From positions 1 through 64,000 of the forward strand of contig JARVJZ010000001.1 of NCBI GenBank assembly GCA_029775855.1: 64,000 bases of DNA, in the 5' to 3' direction. Below are positions 46,639 through 55,500 of the stretch, one piece after another; the first letter of the stretch is position 1; each line of letters opens with the position of its first letter. A program made the position numbers and the translations under genes. The notes beneath the pieces were generated by a model. That model had not been told where the DNA came from and did not search any database. It worked only from the letters and a program-made list of their open reading frames with translations. The stretch is from Nitrososphaeria archaeon. GTDB lineage: Archaea > Thermoproteota > Nitrososphaeria > Nitrososphaerales > JAAOZN01.

Positions 46639-47998
46639 AAATCCCAGCTATCGCGTTTTGTACAATTATATTGACACACACGTTGACGAGTTTATAGAGG
46701 AGTTGAAAGAATTTCTCTCGAAGCCCTCTATCAGCACACAAGGTATAGGGTTACGAGAGACAGCCGCTTATCTAAAGAATCTAATGACCCGGATAGGTAT
46801 CAAAACAACCATAGTTGAAACACCTGGGGCGCCTGTAGTGTTTGGTGAGTTAACGGTAGATCCTAGCAGACCTACTATACTCGTCTATGGGCACTATGAT
46901 GTGCAGCCACCTGAGCCTCTTGAGGCTTGGCTCTCTCCACCCTTCAAACCTACGGTAAGGGATAACAGAATCTATGCAAGAGGTGCTGGAGACAATAAAG
47001 GTCAACTTTATGCGCAACTGATGGGACTGAAGTCAATCTTAGCCATCAGGTTTCCACTAGGTGTAAACGTGAAGTTCATATTTGAAGGAGAGGAGGAGAA
47101 CGGCAGCCCACACCTAGAAGAATTCATCACAACAAACAAAGAGTGGCTTAAAGCAGACTTCGTATACACCTCAGACGGCCCTCTCCACGAAAGTGGTAGA
47201 CCAGTGGTGCAGCTCGGCGTAAGAGGAATCCTCTATCTGGAGTTTACAGCAAAAGGTGCCTCCAGAGACTTGCACTCTGGCAACTGGGGTGGACCGATAG
47301 TGAATCCTGCACTAAGGCTTATCGATTTAATTACAACAATGCGTGAACCATTTAGTGGTAAGGTGCTTATAGAAGGCTTCTACGACAACATTCGCAAGCC
47401 AACAGAGGAAGAAAAGAAGATCTTACAGTCTCTTCCCCTTGACAGAGAGCGAGTAGCAAAAGATCTCGGCTTAGACCCTTCACAGATACCATCTCCTCTT
47501 GAATTCTACACCAAGCTGATGTTTCTACCCACCTTTAACATCTGTGGCTTTATAAGCGGCTATACTGAGAAAGGAATGAAGACAATAATTCCATCCACGG
47601 CAACGTTAAAAATGGATATGAGATTAGTTGTAGACCAAGATCCGGACGACATATTTAAGAAGGTTCAGCAGCATGTTATGAAATATGCTCCTGACGTGCT
47701 AGTAAAGAAGCTTGGGCAGATGAAGCCTTCACGGACGCCTGTGGAGAACAAGTATGTTAAGACTGTTTATAATGCTGTTGAGCAAGCAACTGGTCTTAAA
47801 CCCTTCATCTACCCTTCACTTGGAGGCAGCTTACCAGATTATGTATTCACAGGTATACTCGGTATACCATCAATAATGGTGCCCTACGCAAACATAGATG
47901 AGAGCAACCATGCGCCAAATGAAAATCTTGCTATACCACTTTTCATCAGAGGTGTTAAGTGCTTCTCTACACTACTAGCTATGCTTTCTCAAGGGTAG
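46631..47998 (+). CDS. M20 family dipeptidase/carboxypeptidase
   Basis: 'VYGHYDVQPPEPLEAWLSPPF', 'RGAGDNKGQLYAQL', 'FEGEEENGSPHLEEF'; 8-nt overlap with upstream gene. Confidence 0.93.
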   Translation: MSENPSYRVLYNYIDTHVDEFIEELKEFLSKPSISTQGIGLRETAAYLKNLMTRIGIKTTIVETPGAPVVFGELTVDPSRPTILVYGHYDVQPPEPLEAWLSPPFKPTVRDNRIYARGAGDNKGQLYAQLMGLKSILAIRFPLGVNVKFIFEGEEENGSPHLEEFITTNKEWLKADFVYTSDGPLHESGRPVVQLGVRGILYLEFTAKGASRDLHSGNWGGPIVNPALRLIDLITTMREPFSGKVLIEGFYDNIRKPTEEEKKILQSLPLDRERVAKDLGLDPSQIPSPLEFYTKLMFLPTFNICGFISGYTEKGMKTIIPSTATLKMDMRLVVDQDPDDIFKKVQQHVMKYAPDVLVKKLGQMKPSRTPVENKYVKTVYNAVEQATGLKPFIYPSLGGSLPDYVFTGILGIPSIMVPYANIDESNHAPNENLAIPLFIRGVKCFSTLLAMLSQG

Positions 47999-48012
47999 GC
48001 GAATTAATCTCT

Positions 48013-49038
48013 ATGAGTGTGCTGATAGTTGGATTCGGTTTCGTTGGCTCTAATGCTGCGTGCTTATTTTCTGAGAAAGGGTATCAAGTGCATGCTGTTG
48101 ATGTGAATCCACGCATACTAGACTATGTCAAAGAGGCTAATGTGGTCGTCGATAGGATTGATGCAACAAACCTAGACTCTTTGACCGAGGTGGTCTCCAA
48201 AGTGAAACCTAAGATTATCGTGCACACCGCTATAAGCCCTCTTGCAGACCTATTTAGTCAAACCATAAAGGTAAACCTTCTAAGCTTATCTAACACAATC
48301 GAATTAGCCAGAAAATATGATGCAAGATTAATATACCTAAGCTCAGGCGCGGTTTACGGTCAAGTAGAGGAAAAAGAAGAAGCTATATCTGAAGACGAAC
48401 CCTTTGGACCAGTAGCCCCCCTCCGTGAATATGATCTACCGTGGGCTCCAATATACTGCACAACTAAGAGAATGGGTGAAAGTCTCGTGGAGTTAGCCCA
48501 CAAAATCTATGGTCTTGAAGCTACAATACTTCGATTAGGGTTAGTCTACGGACAAGGAGATACACTACTTAACGCAGGTTTGACATTGTTGTTGCGAAGA
48601 GCACTTGCTAAACGACCGCTTTTACTAAGCCAAGGTGGAGATACTTTCTGCCCACTTGTGTATGTAAAGGATGTTGCTGACGCTATATTAAAGGTCTCTT
48701 TAAGCCAGATCAAGTACGATGTGTTTAACATAGCATGCAAAAAAGGCTACTTTATGAGTGAAGTAGTTGAAGCTATAAAACAAATCCTACCAGACGCGGA
48801 TATCAGAGTAGGCCCAGGGATATGGCCATCTAGAAATACATCTATACCACGTGGTGTGATAAGTTGGCCTACGAGAAGGATGCTTGATATCTCTAAGGCT
48901 GTGGAACTGCTGGGCTACTCTCCTAGATATTCTTTGTATGAGGGTATGCTTGAATACGCTGCTTGGATGCGAAGAAACTGGAATCTTTACTCACCAAGCG
49001 TGTTTCCATTTCCCGATGATCAAAAAGGAAATATTTGA
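48013..49038 (+). CDS. NAD-dependent epimerase/dehydratase (extended SDR)
   Basis: 'IVGFGFVGSNAACLF', 'YLSSGAVYGQ', 'YCTTKRMGE'. Confidence 0.88.
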   Translation: MSVLIVGFGFVGSNAACLFSEKGYQVHAVDVNPRILDYVKEANVVVDRIDATNLDSLTEVVSKVKPKIIVHTAISPLADLFSQTIKVNLLSLSNTIELARKYDARLIYLSSGAVYGQVEEKEEAISEDEPFGPVAPLREYDLPWAPIYCTTKRMGESLVELAHKIYGLEATILRLGLVYGQGDTLLNAGLTLLLRRALAKRPLLLSQGGDTFCPLVYVKDVADAILKVSLSQIKYDVFNIACKKGYFMSEVVEAIKQILPDADIRVGPGIWPSRNTSIPRGVISWPTRRMLDISKAVELLGYSPRYSLYEGMLEYAAWMRRNWNLYSPSVFPFPDDQKGNI

Positions 49039-49073
49039 TATAATCTTGAGTGGGAGCGACGGTGTGCTGACCC

Positions 49074-50069
49074 GTGGTCGCTTTCCAAGCTAAAGACCAA
49101 ATTAAGAACGTTGGTGAAGTATTACTTTCAGTAAGGAATCTGAGGATATACTATGGTCGTGAACCTGCTCTGATTCGTGCTGTAGATGGTGTCTCCTTTG
49201 ATATTAAAAGAGGTGAAATTACCGCTCTGGTGGGTGAGTCAGGCTCAGGCAAGACCACCATAGCTCTATCTATACTTTCTCTCCTTCCTCCGGCTGCAAA
49301 GATCGTTGAAGGTGATATATTGTTTAAGGGTCGCAGCATTCTTCACCTTAAATCACGTGAAATGCAGAGGATAAGGGGTAAAGAGATTGGAATGGTCTTT
49401 CAAGAACCCCATTCATATTTAAATCCTCTAATTAAAGTGGGAGACCAAGTAGCCGAAACGTTGATCCTACATGAAAATATAGGTAAAGAAGAGGCTAGAT
49501 CTCGTGTCATAAACATATTTGAAAAGGTTAGAATAGCAGATCCGCAACGAATCTACCACTACTACCCTCATCAGCTCAGCGGGGGAATGGCTCAAAGAGT
49601 CGGCATATCTATAGCGATAGCGTGTAACCCATCTCTATTAGTAGCAGATGAACCTACAAGTAACCTTGATCTAACTGTTCAATCCCAAATACTCCACCTA
49701 CTCAAGAATCTCTCAAAAGAACTAGGATTATCTGTACTTCTTATAACACACGATTTAGGTGTAGTAAGTGGGTTGGCTGATAGAGTGGTGATAGTCTATG
49801 CAGGTAAGGTCGCCGAGGAAGCAGATGTGTATTCGATCTACACCAATCCCCAGCACCCATATACCGAAGTCCTATTAGCATCAAGCAGAGTCGCCAAGAT
49901 TAAAAGCAACATAGAAGCGTCAGGCTTCCTACCAGATCTAAGGAACCCACCAGCTGGTTGTCGATTCAGCACGCGATGCCCTTATGTGTTGGAGAAGTGT
50001 AGTAGTGAACCACCTGAAGTGAGAGGTCCTAACAATTCGAGGGTCTACTGCTGGCTAAGAGGTGGCTAA
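49074..50069 (+). CDS. dppD: oligopeptide ABC transporter ATP-binding protein (DppD/OppD)
   Basis: 'GESGSGKTTIALSILSLLP', 'EIGMVFQEPHSYLNPLIKVGDQVAETL', C-terminal 'NPPAGCRFSTRCPYV'. Confidence 0.94.
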   Translation: MVAFQAKDQIKNVGEVLLSVRNLRIYYGREPALIRAVDGVSFDIKRGEITALVGESGSGKTTIALSILSLLPPAAKIVEGDILFKGRSILHLKSREMQRIRGKEIGMVFQEPHSYLNPLIKVGDQVAETLILHENIGKEEARSRVINIFEKVRIADPQRIYHYYPHQLSGGMAQRVGISIAIACNPSLLVADEPTSNLDLTVQSQILHLLKNLSKELGLSVLLITHDLGVVSGLADRVVIVYAGKVAEEADVYSIYTNPQHPYTEVLLASSRVAKIKSNIEASGFLPDLRNPPAGCRFSTRCPYVLEKCSSEPPEVRGPNNSRVYCWLRGG

Positions 50070-50070
50070 A

Positions 50071-51057
50071 ATGTCCAATGATGTTATAATATCAGCTGAA
50101 AACTTAAAGAAATATTTCCCGTTCAAAGGCGGCTTCTTTTCTAGAACCAGAAGCATAGTTAAGGCTGTAGATGGTGTGGATCTAACAATACGCCACGGTG
50201 AGAACCTTGCCCTTGTAGGTGAAAGTGGCTGTGGTAAGACTACCTTAGGCAGAATGCTCTGTGGCATAATAAAGCCTACTAGCGGGCGCATCATATACCC
50301 TGGAGCGGGAGATAATGGGTTTAGTAGGCTAAGCTTTGCCAAGTATGTTCAACCCATATTCCAAGACCCTTACTCAGCTCTTAATCCTCAGAAGACAATA
50401 TACAAGATCTTAGAAAAGCCATTTAAAGTTCACGGACTTAAGTATTCAGAGAAGGATATAATGGTGCTTCTTGAACGAGTCGGATTAGTTCCAGCCTCAT
50501 CCTTTATATATCGATATCCACACGAGTTAAGCGGTGGACAGAGGCAGCGTGTAGTTATAGCGAGAGCGCTCGCTCTCAGACCTAAGTTAATAGTGGCTGA
50601 TGAACCGATCTCAGGATTAGACGCAACTGTTCAAGCCCAGATACTTAAACTGCTTAAAAAACTGCAGGCAGAATATGAGACTACATACTTGATAATATCA
50701 CACGACATAACGCTTGTTAAAGCGTTATGTAGTAGAGTAGCGGTTATGTATTTAGGTAAGATTGTAGAAGAAGGAGCGGTAAGCGAAGTTATTGAGAACC
50801 CAATGCATCCGTACACATCTTCGCTCTTAAACTCATTTCCATCTGGAGATCCAAAACAAAGAAGATGGATAGATTCTCCCCCTCTCACAGGAGAAGTGCC
50901 TTCGCCAGTCAACCCACCGTCAGGTTGCAGATTTAGAACAAGATGCCCAATGGCTGAGAAAGAATGTGAGTTAAATGAGCCGAAACTTGTGCCTTGTAAT
51001 AAAGACCACCTAGTAGCCTGCCCAATTGTTTTAAGGTCAAAATTAAAGCAGCTCTAA
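50071..51057 (+). CDS. dppF: oligopeptide ABC transporter ATP-binding protein (DppF/OppF)
   Basis: 'GESGCGKTTLGRMLCGI', 'IFQDPYSALNPQKTI', 'LSGGQRQRVVIARALALRPKLIVADEPISGLD'. Confidence 0.94.
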   Translation: MSNDVIISAENLKKYFPFKGGFFSRTRSIVKAVDGVDLTIRHGENLALVGESGCGKTTLGRMLCGIIKPTSGRIIYPGAGDNGFSRLSFAKYVQPIFQDPYSALNPQKTIYKILEKPFKVHGLKYSEKDIMVLLERVGLVPASSFIYRYPHELSGGQRQRVVIARALALRPKLIVADEPISGLDATVQAQILKLLKKLQAEYETTYLIISHDITLVKALCSRVAVMYLGKIVEEGAVSEVIENPMHPYTSSLLNSFPSGDPKQRRWIDSPPLTGEVPSPVNPPSGCRFRTRCPMAEKECELNEPKLVPCNKDHLVACPIVLRSKLKQL

Positions 51058-51899
51058 ACACCTACACTCTTCTTTGAGCTTGTGAGCTGACCTATAGCAT
51101 CGCCAAGGAGATTGAAGGCTAGTATCGTAATTATTATAGCTAAACCTGGCATAAGGATGCTCCACCAAGCGCCAAGGTATATAGAGCGGCTGGCTAACCA
51201 TAGTATACGCCCCCAGCTGACCACATTAGGGTCTCCAAGCCCAAGAAAACTTAACCCCGCCTCGACAAGTATGGATGAACCCATCTGCAGAGTTACAGCA
51301 GGTAGCAGAGGAAGCCAAATATTAGGAAGTATCTCGTTAACCATAATATCTACGCTACCAGCCCCAACCGCTTTAACCGCAAGCACAAACTCCCGCTCCC
51401 TTAACGATAAAACTTGCGCCCTAATTATTCTGGCTAATGTAGGCCAAGAAACTACACCAATAACTAAAGTTATCGTATGAATGTTGCTACCGAAAAGAAT
51501 CACTATGAATATTATGAGCACAAAAGAAGGAATAGAGAGCACAACATCAGTAGCCCTCATAAGCACTTCATCAAGCACGCCACCATAAAAACCAGCAGGC
51601 AAACCAACAGCAAGAGCAATAATGAGCGCTATAAGCGTTGAGACTACACCGACATAAAGCGCCACTCTAGCACCGTAGATAACTTGACTATAAACATCAC
51701 TACCAGCCTGGTCTGTCCCAAAAGGATAGACCGGAGTAGGGGGAGAAAGCATAGGGCCAACACCCGTTCTAAGAGGATTATAGAGCGTTATGAAATCCGC
51801 TGCCAACGCGGCAAAGACTATAGGCACTAACAAGACTAAACCAAGCCTAGCACCTTTCGCTCCAACTAGATTCCTGAAGAATTTCAACACTGCAGCCAA
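51054..51899 (-). CDS. dppC: oligopeptide ABC transporter permease (DppC/OppC)
   Basis: 'PFGTDQAGSDVYSQVIYGARVALYVGVVSTLIAL', 'VKAVGAGSVDIMVNEILPNIWLPL'. Confidence 0.93.
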   Translation of the reverse strand: MAAVLKFFRNLVGAKGARLGLVLLVPIVFAALAADFITLYNPLRTGVGPMLSPPTPVYPFGTDQAGSDVYSQVIYGARVALYVGVVSTLIALIIALAVGLPAGFYGGVLDEVLMRATDVVLSIPSFVLIIFIVILFGSNIHTITLVIGVVSWPTLARIIRAQVLSLREREFVLAVKAVGAGSVDIMVNEILPNIWLPLLPAVTLQMGSSILVEAGLSFLGLGDPNVVSWGRILWLASRSIYLGAWWSILMPGLAIIITILAFNLLGDAIGQLTSSKKSVGV

Positions 51900-51910
51900 A
51901 AATTACACCC

Positions 51911-52903
51911 TCAACCAGTCCTTATACGCGGATCTATAATAGCGTAGATGATGTCAGCTGCAAAGTTAGCTATACTTACTGAAACAGCCGTTATAAGGAA
52001 TATACCAGTCACAAGCATGTAGTCTCTATAGCCTACCGCCTGAATCAGAAGCTGACCAACACCGGGCCAAGAGAAGACTCCTTCAGTTAGAACAACCCCT
52101 CCCACCATAAGACCAATCTGTATCGCTGCAACAGTTACTATAGGGAGTAAAGCGTTTTTAAGAGCATGCTTGTACAGGAGAATCCGTTCAGGCACACCTT
52201 TAGCCCTAGCGCCAATAATATAGTTAGAGCTTAATGCATCCAGAAGTCCAGCCCTTGTAAGCCTTGTGTATAAAGCGAGGAAGAAGACTGAAAGGGTGCA
52301 GGCTGGTAAGATAAGGTGCCAAGATACGTTTAAAATAAACTCTGTAAGATTCTTTTCAACACCAACATCGAAGTATCCACCCGTTGGAAAGATAGGAATC
52401 CAAAGCGAAAATAAAAGAATGAGCATCATGCCGAGCCAGAAGACTGGCGTCGAATACAATGTTAGAGTAACTGCTGTTATAACCGTGTCTTGAACTTTAA
52501 AAGCTCTACGCGCTGAAAGAATGCCCAATAAAATACCAACAACCAAGGCAATTGTTATAGCCGAACCTACAAGCAGCATCGTCTGAGGTAACCGCTCTAA
52601 TATTACATCAAGTACCGGTCTACTAAATGATATTGAGAACCCTAAGTCACCACGAATAATACCGCTAAGATAAATTATTAACTGCTCATAGACTGGGCGA
52701 TCAAGACCATAATCTTCCCTTACACGCTTAACATATTCTGGTGAAGCCGCTTCCCCAGCAAGCAGCTCAGCCGGATCTCCTGGAGCCAATCTAATCAACC
52801 CAAAAGTTAAGATGACAACAACTAACACAACGACAGCAGAGAAGACCGCTCTTCTGACTACAAAGCGCCAAAAGGTCAAACTGACTGTATCGCACCTATA
52901 CAC
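51911..52903 (-). CDS. dppB: oligopeptide ABC transporter permease (DppB/OppB)
   Basis: 'RLAPGDPAELLAGEAASPEYVKRVREDYGLDRPVYEQLIIYL', 'RAKGVPERILLYKHALKNALLPIVT'. Confidence 0.93.
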   Translation of the reverse strand: MYRCDTVSLTFWRFVVRRAVFSAVVVLVVVILTFGLIRLAPGDPAELLAGEAASPEYVKRVREDYGLDRPVYEQLIIYLSGIIRGDLGFSISFSRPVLDVILERLPQTMLLVGSAITIALVVGILLGILSARRAFKVQDTVITAVTLTLYSTPVFWLGMMLILLFSLWIPIFPTGGYFDVGVEKNLTEFILNVSWHLILPACTLSVFFLALYTRLTRAGLLDALSSNYIIGARAKGVPERILLYKHALKNALLPIVTVAAIQIGLMVGGVVLTEGVFSWPGVGQLLIQAVGYRDYMLVTGIFLITAVSVSIANFAADIIYAIIDPRIRTG

Positions 52904-52950
52904 ATATATTTATAGATTTAAGTTATGAACTTCAATACTATAGAATAAAA

Positions 52951-52960
52951 AGCTTAAATA
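52951..52960 (+). promoter_or_regulatory. candidate TATA box (AGCTTAAATA) for dppA
   Basis: AT-rich box centred about 28 bp upstream of ATG 52984, consistent with a leaderless transcript. Confidence 0.5.
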
Positions 52961-52983
52961 GCCTTATTAAGGATGCTATTTTA

Positions 52984-54849
52984 ATGAATAATAAGACATT
53001 TCTCTATACTACTTTAGGAATTCTAGCGGCGCTTCTACTAGCTTCGTCTTCAGTTTCAGCGCAAACCTATACTGTGGGCGGAACTATGGTTGTAGTTTTA
53101 GCATCAGAGCCTACTACAGTCGACCCCTTAACATTATCTTGGAATGCTGGTTTCGTAGGCGCACAGCTCTTTAACTCTCTACTAACTTATGACGAAAACC
53201 TTCAGCTCAAACCTTCGCTAGCAACAAAATGGTCTGTTAATGCTGCTGAGGGAACATACACCTTTGAGTTAAGAACAGATGTCAAGTGGCACGATGGTAA
53301 GCCATTTACACCCGAAGATGTTAAATTCGCATTCGAAAATATAATAAGCAAATATGATGTCTTCGGAGCATCGTACTTCAAGAACACAACCGTCGAGATT
53401 AGAGGCAACACTGTCATCATAAAACCAAAGGACTTTCTGCCTGGTATCCAAATTGGGTTATTTGCCAGCTCAGATACCGTAATCTACCCAAAGCATATAC
53501 TTGAAGGACAAGACTTTCTAAAGAGCGAATTCAGAACAACATCTCCAATAGGCACAGGGCCTTTCAAGATGAAGACTTGGGTCAAAGGTAGCTATATGGA
53601 GCTCGTTAGAAATGAAGACTACTTCAACAAGCCTAAACCATATCTGGAGCGTATAGTTATAAGATTCGTTAAGGAGCCAGCAGCAATTATCGCTGGGCTG
53701 CAAAGGGGAGAGCTCCACTACATATTCAGGGGTGTGCCGTTTGAAGCATACAGCACGCTAAAAGCCTCACCTAACCTTAGAGTGATTCCGCACCCAAGAC
53801 CACCTTACGTTTCAGCGCTATGGATGAACTTAGGCAACAAGTATCTGGCTGACGTGAATGTGCGTCAAGCTATGGCTTACGCCATTAATCGTACAGACAT
53901 TGCTCTTAAAGCCACACAAGGCATATCCCCACCAGTACAATATATGGTTGACCCAACGATAGTGCCGCCTAGCCCAACTTTAACAATCTACAACTATGAT
54001 AAGGCAAAGGCAAACCAGATCTTAGATTCAGCGGGATACTCTAAAGGCGCTGACGGTATGAGATTCAAGCTGGAGCTAATGACTAGGACAGGCGAGCCTG
54101 ATGAGCAGCTCTGGGCTACGTTGGTCAAAGATTACCTTGCTGACATAGGTATAGATGTCTCAATAAAGACTGTAGACTTTGCCACCTTCCTCTCTCTTCA
54201 GACAAAGCTCCAATATGATATGTGTACTATCAAGTATTGGATATCACCTATCTGGCTCTACCAGCTCTTCAGCACTGAATGGATAGGCAAAGGCTCTTTC
54301 ACAAACAACTTCCAGTACAGCAACAAAGAAGTTGATGCGCTCTTCGCTAGATGGTTAAAGGAAACCGACCCGCAAGCTCAGGTAAAGATACTTCAGCAGA
54401 TCGAAGACTACATAAGCAGAGATCTGCCTGAACTTGTTCTATATGAAGTTAGGTGGCTTAACGTCATAAACAACGACTTCCAAGGCGAAGGGATGCCTGT
54501 GGGAAAGTGGGTCTTTGCTGACAGCCTCGAAAACATATATTCTGTCTCGGCGCAAAAGACACCCATAACAACCACACCCCAGACAACAACTATGCCAGCA
54601 GCTACCACAACCGTAACATCAACAGTAACCATCACCCAAGCCGCGCCTACTCAAACCGTCACTGTAACGCAGACTGCTGCGACTGCGACCACCACAGTAA
54701 CTACAACTAGAGCTGTTACTAGCACAATCACCACAACTGAAGTTCAGACAGATATTACATCAACTGGTATAGCAGCTGTAGTAGGAATAATAATCGGCGC
54801 CGCAGTAGCAACAGCAGTGGCTAGACGTGGTAGGAAGAGTGCTGCTTAA
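52984..54849 (+). CDS. dppA: peptide ABC transporter substrate-binding protein with Thr-rich stalk and C-terminal TM anchor
   Basis: signal peptide, 'KPSLATKWSVNAAEGTYTFELRTDVKWHDGKPFTPEDVKFAFENI', C-terminal 'TTTVTSTVTITQ...IAAVVGIIIGAAVATAVARRGRKSAA'. Confidence 0.94.
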   Translation: MNNKTFLYTTLGILAALLLASSSVSAQTYTVGGTMVVVLASEPTTVDPLTLSWNAGFVGAQLFNSLLTYDENLQLKPSLATKWSVNAAEGTYTFELRTDVKWHDGKPFTPEDVKFAFENIISKYDVFGASYFKNTTVEIRGNTVIIKPKDFLPGIQIGLFASSDTVIYPKHILEGQDFLKSEFRTTSPIGTGPFKMKTWVKGSYMELVRNEDYFNKPKPYLERIVIRFVKEPAAIIAGLQRGELHYIFRGVPFEAYSTLKASPNLRVIPHPRPPYVSALWMNLGNKYLADVNVRQAMAYAINRTDIALKATQGISPPVQYMVDPTIVPPSPTLTIYNYDKAKANQILDSAGYSKGADGMRFKLELMTRTGEPDEQLWATLVKDYLADIGIDVSIKTVDFATFLSLQTKLQYDMCTIKYWISPIWLYQLFSTEWIGKGSFTNNFQYSNKEVDALFARWLKETDPQAQVKILQQIEDYISRDLPELVLYEVRWLNVINNDFQGEGMPVGKWVFADSLENIYSVSAQKTPITTTPQTTTMPAATTTVTSTVTITQAAPTQTVTVTQTAATATTTVTTTRAVTSTITTTEVQTDITSTGIAAVVGIIIGAAVATAVARRGRKSAA

Positions 54850-54861
54850 GATCACTCTTCT

Positions 54862-55494
54862 TCACAAATTTTTTTCCCATCTTTCTCTATGCGTCACTTC
54901 AGTGTATGGTCTACGTTGAGCTGGCTTGAATCTACCCTTGGGGTAGCCTATGTTGATTATTGCAAGAGGCTCTATATAGTTTGGTATGTTAAGCAGATGC
55001 CTAAACTCGTCTTCGAAATATAGGTGGTACATCGTTATCCAGCATCCTAGTTCTAAAGCCCTTGCTGCCAACAACATGTTTTGCATAGCTGGGAAGACTG
55101 ACGCATAAGCTACTATTTCCTCCATCTTTCTGCTTGCTTCTTCAAAACCCTTAGGTCTGCTGACAAGTTTCTTCTCTCTGTTTAAGCAGAGTATAATCAT
55201 TACTGGGATATTGTGCATGCGTTGAAGACAGTCTTCTAAATATTGTCTCCTTTTAGGTTCAAGTTTAACTATTCTTGCTTCAAGGTATATGGAGGCGCCT
55301 CGTCTGTTTATTTCTGCAATGCGTTTTTTAACTTCAGGATCTTTGACCACAATGAATTCCCAAGGTTGTGTGTTGGCGCCTGAAGGTGCTTTTACTGCTG
55401 CTGAGAGTATTCTTTCTATCTTCCACTCTTCTACTGGTGTATCCTTTATTCTTCTTATGCTGATAAGCGTATCTATTGCTTCGAATACATCCAA
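54862..55494 (-). CDS. nitroreductase family protein
   Basis: 'ISIRRIKDTPVEEWKIERILSAAVKAPSGANTQPWEFIVV'. Confidence 0.9.
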   Translation of the reverse strand: MDVFEAIDTLISIRRIKDTPVEEWKIERILSAAVKAPSGANTQPWEFIVVKDPEVKKRIAEINRRGASIYLEARIVKLEPKRRQYLEDCLQRMHNIPVMIILCLNREKKLVSRPKGFEEASRKMEEIVAYASVFPAMQNMLLAARALELGCWITMYHLYFEDEFRHLLNIPNYIEPLAIINIGYPKGRFKPAQRRPYTEVTHRERWEKNL

Positions 55495-55500
55495 GTTCTG

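Noticed and set aside
54560-54740. ACA/ACC-rich low-complexity stretch
   Set aside because: Codes for the Thr-rich stalk of DppA; same explanation
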